From Candidatus Saccharimonadota bacterium (GTDB taxonomy: Bacteria; Patescibacteriota; Saccharimonadia; Saccharimonadales; Saccharimonadaceae): a stretch of 38,138 nt of DNA. The translations under genes were made by a program, and so were the position numbers. The DNA is taken from NCBI GenBank assembly GCA_017404795.1, contig JAFRBR010000022.1, forward strand, positions 1 through 38,138, read 5' to 3'. Under the pieces are notes generated by a model that was not told where the DNA came from, did no database searches, and saw nothing but the letters and a program-made list of their open reading frames with translations. Shown one piece after another: positions 1 through 5,477 of the stretch. Within the stretch, counting starts at the first letter, position 1; each line of letters starts with the position of its first letter.

Positions 1-181
1 ATACCGTCTTATCTATTTCATTTATAGTATTATGGGTATCAAGTATTCTGGGCTTGGCCCGCTTTCAGCGGGCCGGTGAGCGCGCCCATACTTACTTGTA
101 TTTTTGAAAATAGGTTCTAGCCAACTCGTAAAGTGGCACCAAACAACTTGATTCTTGGATCTGACCGCCTGAAAGGCGGAC
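1..181. other. left-flank DNA with hairpins, no convincing gene
   Basis: No gene is supported here. There is a GC-rich hairpin at 56-74 (GGCCCGC, loop TTTCA, GCGGGCC) without a T-run. A 77-codon minus-strand frame (325 down to 92) runs from the inverted repeat into this stretch. It resembles the recombinase C-terminus only inside the repeat (about residues 7-48), then diverges. It is probably the truncated tail of another recombinase copy or a chance frame. Confidence 0.5.
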
Positions 182-187
182 TTTTTT
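163..187 (+). terminator. possible rho-independent terminator
   Basis: CCGCC, loop TGAAA, GGCGG, then A, C and six T on the plus strand. The stem is short (5 bp). It could end a transcript entering from the left of the window and so insulate the recombinase unit. It also lies inside the minus-strand remnant frame, so it may be incidental. Confidence 0.4.
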
Positions 188-303
188 AATCACCGAGCGC
201 AGCTCGGAACAAAGGCGAAAATGGACCCCAGGTGCGGGGGTCTGGGGCCCATTTTCGCCTGCTCCTTCCGCCCCTTCTGATGCGCGAAGATGGAGGGTTT
301 TGT
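182..303 (-). repeat. inverted repeat, left copy (IR-L) flanking the recombinase gene
   Basis: Its reverse complement matches 1835-1956 at about 109 of 122 positions by eye. It contains a strong hairpin at 214-259 (18-nt arms, 10-nt loop) and a small GAGC-rich hairpin at 193-207. Translated on the minus strand it gives the same peptide motif (TLHLRA, EGAEGAGENG, SELRSVIKK) as the recombinase C-terminus. Most differences from the right copy fall in the hairpin stem as compensated pairs. It is either a truncated recombinase 3' end or a genuine terminal inverted repeat of the element. Confidence 0.8.
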
Positions 304-305
304 GA

Positions 306-311
306 TATAAT
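306..311 (+). promoter_or_regulatory. extended -10 promoter of the recombinase gene
   Basis: TGATATAAT (extended -10, TATAAT at 306-311), just outside the edge of IR-L. No good -35 is seen at 283-288. The expected start near 317-318 coincides with the first base of the folded leader. Confidence 0.6.
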
Positions 312-317
312 TGAAGA

Positions 318-420
318 GCAGACAATTTATTTTTAGCAAAACCTATTATTTAGGCTCAAAAAGCCGCTTTGGAAACGATTTGGTTTTGCTAAATTGTCTG
401 CACCAGAGCGGCTTTTTGAG
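318..420 (+). promoter_or_regulatory. interleaved inverted repeats (pseudoknot-type leader) before the recombinase
   Basis: Arm A is 318-328 plus 335-343, with six bases looped out, and pairs perfectly with A' at 382-401 (20 bp). Arm B at 355-372 pairs with B' at 403-420 (17 of 18 bp). The order A-B-A'-B' is a pseudoknot topology if both form in one RNA, or mutually exclusive hairpins. B' ends about 5 nt before the ribosome binding site AAGGAGG at 425-431, so folding could control translation. As DNA it could instead be a recombinase binding site. Confidence 0.6.
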
Positions 421-435
421 ATATAAGGAGGTTTT

Positions 436-2082
436 ATGGAAAATGTGATTTTATACGCACGTAAGAGCACAGATGTTGAGGACAAGCAAGTCTTGTCCAT
501 AGATGCGCAGCTCATTGAACTCCGAAAATTCGCTGCTCAAAATAACCTGCGAATTATAGATGAACTTATAGAAAAACGAACTGCCAAAATGCCAGGTCGC
601 CCCGTTTTTGATTCTCTCTTAACAAGAATTAAAAACGGCGAGGTGACCGGCATTTTGGCTTGGCACCCAGATAGATTGGCGCGCAATTCTGTGGATGGTG
701 GTCAGATTGTATATTTAGTGGATCAGGGCCTAATTCGTAGTTTGCACTTTCCTACATTTTGGTTTGAGCCGACTCCGCAGGGCAAATTTATGTTAAATAT
801 GGCTTTTGGACAAAGCAAGTATTATGTTGATAGTTTGTCAGAAAACACTAAAAGGGGTTTGCGTGAAAAGATTCGGCGTGGCGAGTATCCTGGCTTTGCG
901 CCACTTGGCTATCTGAACGATAAGCGCACCAGAACAATTGTAGTTGATCCGCAGTTTTCTAGCGTTATTAGACAGATATACGAAACTTATTCCAGTGGGC
1001 GCTATACTCTCCGAGAAATTTCTCTTCTTTTAAAAGAAAAAGGAGCGATAAGCAGAACCGCAAAGCCTTTCTGTTTAGATAAGGTTAGACGAATTCTGAC
1101 AAACCCCTTTTATACCGGTCTGTTCTATTATGGTGGCGAGTTGTATGAAGGTTCGCACGAACCTATTATCTCTAAAACTTTGTTTGATAAAGTTCAACAA
1201 GTTTTAAAGACTCGGAGCCGTAACCAACCAAACTATAAAAATCCATTAGTATATTGTGGTCTTTTGAGATGTCCCTGCGGTATGATGATAACCGCCGAAA
1301 AACACATCAAACACTATAAAAATGGTAATTCTCAAAGATTCATCTATTATAGATGCACTCGTAAGAGTAGAACAAAGCGTTGTATTGAGCCGGCTATTCG
1401 GTTTGAGAAATTGGATCAGGAACTCTGTGCTTTCCTTCTAGATTTTGCGCCAGATAAGGCGGTTTTAGAGTGGCTGTATAACAAAGTTGAACAAGACTCA
1501 ATAGATAACGTAAGCGCCCAAACTACTGCTAGCGAAAAACTACAAGATAGATTACGCGCGCTTGAAGCCAAACAAAATATGCTAGTTGATAGCTATTTAG
1601 AGCAAGATATTGACCGTCAAACCTTCCTAAATAAAAAGGAGCAAATCTTAAACGAAAAGAAACAAATAAAGGAACATATTAACGATTCGGAAACCAACCA
1701 AAACCGTTGGGTTGAACCTATGTTGAATTGGCTGGATTCGCTCGGTTCTATCTGTAAAATCGTTGAAAATGGTAGTTTTTCCGCTAAAAAAGAACTAGCG
1801 CAAAAATTGTTTGGGTTGAACCTGTTTCTACACAACAAAACCCTCCATCTCCGCGCACCAGAAGGGGCGGAAGGGGCAGGCGAAAATGGGCTTGCGACCC
1901 CCGCACCGCAAGCCCATTTTCGCCTTTATTCCGAGCTGCGCTCGGTGATTAAAAAATCGTACCATAAGCACGAAAATTATGATTTAGATAGCATTTTGGT
2001 GGGGATATGTGGACTTGAACCACAGACCTCGTCATTATCAGTGACGCGCTCTAACCAGCTGAGCTATATCCCCATTTGCTAA
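436..2082 (+). CDS. large serine recombinase
   Basis: Site-specific recombinase of the large serine family (resolvase catalytic domain plus recombinase and zinc-ribbon domains). The resolvase domain spans about residues 4-150, with nucleophile Ser in YARKST (residues 7-12) and the arginine motif HPDRLARN near 77-84. The recombinase domain follows (GYLNDKRT; TLREISLLLKEKG), then a zinc ribbon with CGLLRCPCG and later C residues (about 275-315) and a coiled coil (about 370-415). ATG at 436 has AAGGAGG ideally spaced. The native protein probably ends near residue 475. Beyond that the frame reads through the right inverted repeat and then antisense through tRNA-Ile, giving a tail (CGLEPQTSSLS) typical of translated tRNA. 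Whether that tail is made is uncertain; it suggests insertion beside the tRNA. Function as integrase or invertase is family-based. Confidence 0.93.
   Translation: MENVILYARKSTDVEDKQVLSIDAQLIELRKFAAQNNLRIIDELIEKRTAKMPGRPVFDSLLTRIKNGEVTGILAWHPDRLARNSVDGGQIVYLVDQGLIRSLHFPTFWFEPTPQGKFMLNMAFGQSKYYVDSLSENTKRGLREKIRRGEYPGFAPLGYLNDKRTRTIVVDPQFSSVIRQIYETYSSGRYTLREISLLLKEKGAISRTAKPFCLDKVRRILTNPFYTGLFYYGGELYEGSHEPIISKTLFDKVQQVLKTRSRNQPNYKNPLVYCGLLRCPCGMMITAEKHIKHYKNGNSQRFIYYRCTRKSRTKRCIEPAIRFEKLDQELCAFLLDFAPDKAVLEWLYNKVEQDSIDNVSAQTTASEKLQDRLRALEAKQNMLVDSYLEQDIDRQTFLNKKEQILNEKKQIKEHINDSETNQNRWVEPMLNWLDSLGSICKIVENGSFSAKKELAQKLFGLNLFLHNKTLHLRAPEGAEGAGENGLATPAPQAHFRLYSELRSVIKKSYHKHENYDLDSILVGICGLEPQTSSLSVTRSNQLSYIPIC
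1835..1956 (+). repeat. inverted repeat, right copy (IR-R), overlapping recombinase 3' end
   Basis: Mirror of 182-303. It carries a perfect 18-bp hairpin at 1879-1924 whose 10-nt loop (1897-1906, ACCCCCGCAC) is identical to the left copy when both are read in the repeat orientation. A second hairpin, CCGAGC TGC GCTCGG, at 1931-1945 is followed by a run of six A. Confidence 0.8.
1997..2073 (-). tRNA. tRNA-Ile (GAT)
   Basis: Read on the minus strand: acceptor GGGGAUA pairs with UAUCCCC, a D-arm follows, the anticodon loop is CUGAUAA with anticodon GAU, then GGUUCAAGUCC in the T-arm, discriminator A and an encoded CCA. Length 77 nt. It is paired with tRNA-Ala as in many rRNA-operon spacers, though no rRNA is seen here. 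The recombinase frame overlaps it antisense. Confidence 0.95.
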
Positions 2083-2097
2083 TGTAATTTGTGAGAT

Positions 2098-2183
2098 AAA
2101 ATCGCTTCAGATTGGCGCTTTCTCGGAGCGAAGCGCGATTATTGATCGAGCGAGCGACGAAAAGCGCCGAGATGAACGATTTT
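2098..2183. repeat. long imperfect hairpin between the tRNA genes
   Basis: Outer arms AAAATCG (2098-2104) and CGATTTT (2177-2183), inner arms GGCGCTTT and AAAAGCGCC, with GAGCGA-rich loop sequence. The GAGCGA tracts resemble those inside the hairpins at 13366 and 23568. It may be a processing or spacer element between tRNA-Ala and tRNA-Ile. Confidence 0.55.
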
Positions 2184-2194
2184 AGCCACAAATT

Positions 2195-2271
2195 TGGTGG
2201 AGTAACTGGGACTCAAACCCAGGACCTCTGCCTTGCAAAGGCAGCGCTCTAATCAGCTGAGCTATTACCCC
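2195..2271 (-). tRNA. tRNA-Ala (TGC)
   Basis: Acceptor GGGGUAA pairs with UUACUCC and includes the G3-U70 pair that is the identity element of tRNA-Ala. The anticodon loop is UUUGCAA with anticodon UGC. T-arm GGGUUUGAGUCCC, discriminator A and encoded CCA. Length 77 nt. Confidence 0.96.
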
Positions 2272-2297
2272 ATACCAATATTGTACCAAATAGTCCT

Positions 2298-2397
2298 AAA
2301 AAAGTAAAGAATAAAGAAAATTACCCTCTATCTAGAGGGCAATTTTCCAGGTCATACATGTATTTTAAGTAGCCTCGCAGTTGCCACTACTTAAAAC
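2298..2397 (-). ncRNA. candidate small RNA or attenuated tRNA leader
   Basis: A consensus promoter (2405-2433, minus) is followed by a hairpin with 10-bp arms (TTTTAAGTAG / CTACTTAAAA) and then a second hairpin (2316-2347, AAAATT-CCCTCT arms). A T-rich tract ending in six T follows, as in a rho-independent terminator. This predicts a transcript of about 100 nt. If termination is partial it is the leader of the tRNA-Ala/tRNA-Ile unit. No known RNA family is recognised. Confidence 0.45.
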
Positions 2398-2404
2398 TAC
2401 CCCT

Positions 2405-2433
2405 ATTTTATATCACAAAATGCATATTGTCAA
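2405..2433 (-). promoter_or_regulatory. sigma70-type promoter for the candidate small RNA and tRNAs
   Basis: On the minus strand: TTGACA (2428-2433), 17-bp spacer, TAAAAT (2405-2410). The -35 is a perfect consensus. Confidence 0.75.
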
Positions 2434-2439
2434 CACCTT

Positions 2440-2461
2440 TTTTCCACAATTTGTGCAAAAC
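2440..2461. promoter_or_regulatory. 22-bp dyad shared with 23756-23777
   Basis: TTTTCCACAATT followed by TGTGCAAAAC. The arms resemble two inverted DnaA boxes (TTTTCCACA and TTTTGCACA). 21 of 22 bases recur at 23756-23777. It lies just upstream of the minus-strand -35 and about 60 bp before the promoter of the KGG gene. Confidence 0.55.
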
Positions 2462-2522
2462 GTCACAAAAAAGTGTTCGGGAAAATTAAAAATATTTAAA
2501 CATAAAATTTAGAATTAGCATA

Positions 2523-2551
2523 TTGACAAACTTTAAGCACTATGATATAAT
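2523..2551 (+). promoter_or_regulatory. consensus sigma70 promoter of the KGG gene
   Basis: TTGACA (2523-2528), 17-bp spacer, TATAAT (2546-2551): both hexamers are perfect, with an extended TG. The predicted transcript starts near 2558 and carries the structured repeat at 2578-2664 in its 5' leader. Confidence 0.85.
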
Positions 2552-2577
2552 GAAAATATTCACCTGTAAAGTTCACA

Positions 2578-2664
2578 TCGACGGGTGGTGCCGCCGGAGG
2601 GGACCCCAAAAATGTTTTGCTTTGCAAAAATTTTTGGGGAGGAGGCGGTGACAGGACTCGTCGA
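2578..2664 (+). repeat. structured repeat family 1, copy 1 (5' leader of KGG gene)
   Basis: Outer stem TCGACGGGT / ACTCGTCGA, asymmetric internal loop with CAGG on the 3' side, second stem CCGCC / GGCGG, second internal loop (GGAGGG / AGGA), then a long A/T apical hairpin closed by CCCC / GGGG. It is almost identical (one base) to 2939-3025. Wobble and covarying pairs against other copies indicate a conserved fold. Confidence 0.8.
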
Positions 2665-2724
2665 GAGATGAGATTTAGGTGGTGTGTTTTATTAAGTATT
2701 TGGTGGGCAGAATAGGAGTCAGAA

Positions 2725-2925
2725 ATGGCTGGAACTAAAGCTGGCGGCATGAAAGCTGCTGCTACTAACAAAGCTAAATACGGCAAAGAATTCTATGCCC
2801 GTATTGGTAAAAAAGGTGGCCAGAACGGTCACACCGGTGGCTTTGCTGCAAACCCAGAGCTTGCACGCATCGCCGGGGCTAAAGGCGGTCGTATTTCTCG
2901 CCGTGGCCCTGCTAAGAAGGCCTAA
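2725..2925 (+). CDS. small basic KGG-motif protein (stress-protein-like)
   Basis: 66-aa glycine- and lysine-rich protein with repeated GG motifs (GKKGGQNG, GAKGGR) typical of the KGG/GsiB-like stress-induced repeat family and of con-10-like hydrophilic proteins. RBS AGGAG sits 6 nt before ATG at 2725. It has its own near-perfect promoter and a leader containing a structured repeat, and is followed by a second copy of that repeat. High expression is likely (consensus promoter). The exact biological role is unknown; nucleic-acid association or desiccation/stress protection are possibilities. Confidence 0.8.
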   Translation: MAGTKAGGMKAAATNKAKYGKEFYARIGKKGGQNGHTGGFAANPELARIAGAKGGRISRRGPAKKA

Positions 2926-2938
2926 GACGCATCTTACA

Positions 2939-3025
2939 TCGACGGGTGGTGCCGCCGGAGGGGACCCCAAAAATGTTTTGCTTTGCAAAAATTTTTGGGG
3001 AGGAGGCGGTGACAGGACCCGTCGA
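2939..3025. repeat. structured repeat family 1, copy 2
   Basis: Differs from 2578-2664 by a single base in the 3' outer arm (ACCCG versus ACTCG), which turns a G-T pair into G-C. It lies between the convergent KGG and metallopeptidase genes, 13 nt after the KGG stop, and may act as a bidirectional terminator or 3'-end stabiliser there. Confidence 0.8.
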
Positions 3026-3034
3026 GAGAAAAAT

Positions 3035-3439
3035 CTATAGGCTTTCACACCTAGGGCAGTGATACTGCCCGTCGGGGGTCTGAAATCGCGTTAGTCCGCA
3101 TATAGGGCAACGCGATTTTTGATGTAGCCAATCTCTGTAAGTATCTAGCTCGGTTTCCATCACCTCTTCATCCCACTCCACCCCATACAATGTGGCTAGT
3201 CTCCGCGCTTTTTCCCAGGCTTCCACTTCCATTTTTAATCGCCCTACATCTGTCGCAAAATCCCGATGCCCAGATAAAGCATGCCCCACCTCATGCAGCA
3301 GCAGCAGTCCAGAACTAGGCTCTTCTGGCCCCACTATAATCGTCCGTGGCGGCCGAAAAGCAAACTTCCGCCCCTTTTTAAACTTCAAATCTGGATAAGC
3401 CACCTGTAATCTATCAATCAGCACCCAATCTTCAGCCAC
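3035..3439 (-). CDS. HExxH metallopeptidase-like protein with C-terminal zinc ribbon
   Basis: 134 aa. The motif LLHEVGHALSGH (about residues 46-57) is an HExxH zinc-peptidase signature, as in minigluzincin or ImmA/IrrE-like small proteases. A likely third ligand lies in the following acidic helix (EVEAWE). The C-terminus has CPICG and CPRCE (about 111-131), a four-Cys zinc ribbon. No signal peptide, so it is probably cytoplasmic. It starts 6 nt after the ROK stop and is co-transcribed with it. The substrate is unknown. A regulatory protease acting on a repressor (as IrrE/ImmA) is possible but not shown by context. Confidence 0.75.
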   Translation of the reverse strand: MAEDWVLIDRLQVAYPDLKFKKGRKFAFRPPRTIIVGPEEPSSGLLLLHEVGHALSGHRDFATDVGRLKMEVEAWEKARRLATLYGVEWDEEVMETELDTYRDWLHQKSRCPICGLTRFQTPDGQYHCPRCESL

Positions 3440-3445
3440 AGGGAA

Positions 3446-4219
3446 TTACTCCCGTTCTTTCTGCCTGGCTAGCAAATAACAGCCGTAAATTACCGACTCA
3501 TTGGGGCGTTTCGGCCGCCGATAACGTACCCCCTCCACCTCTGGTAAATACGGAGTATACAATTTAAAAATCTTACCAAGCGGCCCTCCCAACACAACAG
3601 TACTGGGCTGGTATTTTTTAATTACATCCGGCAACCCCAGATAAACTCGCTTAGCGATATCCTCCATCACTTCTTTTTTTCGCAAATCAGTTGCCGCATC
3701 TACATGGTAATAATTTTCAATAGCATTCGCCGACGCAATATCCTCCCACTCTAATACTTTGCCCCCGTAACGGTATTTTTTGTGTCCCGGCTCAAGCTCA
3801 CTTGACTCTGGCAAAATCCGATTGTGCTCCACCACTCCCCCACCAATCCCAGTCGAAAACGTCAAAAAAACCGTCCGCCCCGGCAAACGATAAGCTTCGT
3901 ATAATGCACCCAGGCTAGCGTCATTCTCAAAATAAACTGGACACTCGAACAAGTTTTTTACAGGGGTATAAATATCAATTTTATTCCAATTTCGATTACC
4001 AAATTTCACTGAATAATTTTTTTGTACAATTCCTGGAATCGCCACTACTACCGAGCGTATTTTGTATTTTTTGAAATCCGCCAAATGGCTAGTCAAGTCA
4101 TTAATAAAAGTCCTAGAACCTTGAGCGGTTTTAAACTTTCGCCGTCTCAATATCCGACCTCTTTTGGAAAACAAGGCGACTAAAGTTTTAGTCCCACCAA
4201 TATCTACACTCAAATACAT
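3446..4219 (-). CDS. ROK-family sugar kinase (glucokinase-like)
   Basis: 257 aa. N-terminal phosphate-binding motif DIGGTKT (6-12), the sugar-binding segment ENDA (about 98-101), and STGIGGGVV (about 121-129) are ROK/ASKHA hallmarks. The usual Cys-rich zinc motif (CxCGxxGC) is absent and replaced by a GHKKYRYGGK segment, as in polyphosphate-glucokinase-type ROK proteins. It most likely phosphorylates glucose or a related hexose; the donor (ATP or polyphosphate) cannot be told. A TATAAT box ends 6 nt before ATG, so the mRNA is predicted to be leaderless. Divergent from rpsA. Confidence 0.85.
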   Translation of the reverse strand: MYLSVDIGGTKTLVALFSKRGRILRRRKFKTAQGSRTFINDLTSHLADFKKYKIRSVVVAIPGIVQKNYSVKFGNRNWNKIDIYTPVKNLFECPVYFENDASLGALYEAYRLPGRTVFLTFSTGIGGGVVEHNRILPESSELEPGHKKYRYGGKVLEWEDIASANAIENYYHVDAATDLRKKEVMEDIAKRVYLGLPDVIKKYQPSTVVLGGPLGKIFKLYTPYLPEVEGVRYRRPKRPNESVIYGCYLLARQKERE

Positions 4220-4222
4220 GCC

Positions 4223-4251
4223 TTGATTATATCATAAATCTTTGCTATAAT
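4223..4251 (+). promoter_or_regulatory. promoter of the rpsA-like gene, overlapping the divergent ROK -10
   Basis: TTGATT (4223-4228), 17 bp, TATAAT (4246-4251) on plus. The minus-strand -10 of the ROK gene (ATTATA at 4226-4231 on plus) overlaps this -35, so the two polymerases should compete. A GAATTTC TGAA GAAATTC hairpin follows in the plus leader. Confidence 0.7.
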
Positions 4252-4305
4252 AGTAAAAGTTTTTGAATTTCTGAAGAAATTCAAAGGGAAGGAATAATAT
4301 TAATC

Positions 4306-5373
4306 ATGGCAAATGCCAAAAAGTACACAATGGACCAGCTCCTTCAAGAACACGAAGAAGCTGCCAAGAAATTAATCACGGGCGACACCGTCGAGGGCAC
4401 GGTTTTGTCCATCAAAAAACACGAAATTTTGATCGACCTCGGTCCGCAAGGTGTGGGATTAGTCCCACGACGCGAAGTCTCTTTTGCTCGCAATTTAAGC
4501 GAGGGAGACAAAGTCACCACCTCTGTCACTGATTCCGAAATGGAAGACGGCTACGTTTTGCTTAGCCTCCGCAAGGCGGTTAAGGACAAGGGTTGGGATG
4601 AAGTCAACGCCAAGCTTGACAACGGTGAAATCGTCGAGGTTACGCCATTTGATGCCAACCGAGGCGGCCTCTTAGTAGAATACGAAGGCATCCGCGGCTT
4701 TATGCCTGTTTCACAGCTTTCAGCCGAGCATTATCCTAGAGTTGGCTCCGCCGATAAAGACGAAATCTTACAGCGCCTCAACTCTTTGGTCGGTAAGCCC
4801 ATCAAGGCCCGCATTTTAGATGCCAACAAGAAAGAAAACAAACTCATCTTCTCTGAGAAAGAGGCCATCAAAGACGGCCTCGCCGAACGTTTTGCTGAGC
4901 TCAAGATTGGCGATGTGGTTAAGGGCGTAGTCACCGGCGTAGTAGATTTTGGCGTCTTCGTCAATGTCGATGGCATCGAGGGGCTCATCCATATTTCCGA
5001 AATTTCCTGGGAGCGAGTCAATAACCCCTCCGATTATGTCAAAGTAGGCGACACAATCGAAGCCAAAATCATCGCCATCGACAAAGAACGGCTTTCGCTC
5101 TCAATGAAGCAATTGGTCGAAGATCCTTGGCTATCAGAGGTAGACGGCCTCAAGAAGGGCTCCAAGGTAGAGGGCACCATTACTCGGATTACTCCGTTTG
5201 GCGCTTTCGTCCAAATTAGCCCCGCCGTAGAGGCTTTGGTTCACGTTTCAGAGCTTGGCGAAGGTTCTGATGTCGACCCCGAGAAGATCTTCACTCTAAA
5301 TGAGCGCAAGAACTTTAAGGTCTTAGATATCGACAAAGAAGGTCGCAAGATCTCGCTATCTATCACCAAATAA
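4306..5373 (+). CDS. rpsA: S1-domain RNA-binding protein (ribosomal protein S1-like)
   Basis: 355 aa with four S1 (OB-fold) repeats at roughly residues 24-92, 105-180, 195-262 and 280-353. The last two are the most canonical (GDVVKGVVTGVVDFGVFV and GSKVEGTITRITPFGAFV, then LIHISE / LVHVSE). Four repeats fit the short S1 of Gram-positives and CPR rather than the six of Proteobacteria. Expected role: binding mRNA on the 30S subunit. The purine tract GGAAGGA lies about 13 nt before ATG, longer than usual. A terminator follows directly. Confidence 0.9.
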   Translation: MANAKKYTMDQLLQEHEEAAKKLITGDTVEGTVLSIKKHEILIDLGPQGVGLVPRREVSFARNLSEGDKVTTSVTDSEMEDGYVLLSLRKAVKDKGWDEVNAKLDNGEIVEVTPFDANRGGLLVEYEGIRGFMPVSQLSAEHYPRVGSADKDEILQRLNSLVGKPIKARILDANKKENKLIFSEKEAIKDGLAERFAELKIGDVVKGVVTGVVDFGVFVNVDGIEGLIHISEISWERVNNPSDYVKVGDTIEAKIIAIDKERLSLSMKQLVEDPWLSEVDGLKKGSKVEGTITRITPFGAFVQISPAVEALVHVSELGEGSDVDPEKIFTLNERKNFKVLDIDKEGRKISLSITK

Positions 5374-5390
5374 GCTTTTCAGCCACAAAA

Positions 5391-5414
5391 ACAACCCAAA
5401 AAGGGTTGTTTTTT
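5391..5414 (+). terminator. rho-independent terminator of rpsA-like gene
   Basis: ACAACCC, loop AAAAA, GGGTTGT followed by T6G, 17 nt after the stop codon. Confidence 0.9.
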
Positions 5415-5477
5415 GTTTGCGTAAGCGCTATAATAAGTACAGAAAAGCGCTTAAACTTAAAGAAAGGTTATACCAAA

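Noticed and set aside
92-325. 77-codon minus-strand frame as a functional gene
   Set aside because: It has no N-terminal recombinase domain, no RBS or start context, and matches the recombinase only within the inverted repeat. Treated as repeat/remnant.
5406-5477. Extended N-terminus of the acidic repeat protein
   Set aside because: It begins inside the rpsA terminator and upstream of the TATAAT at about 5430.
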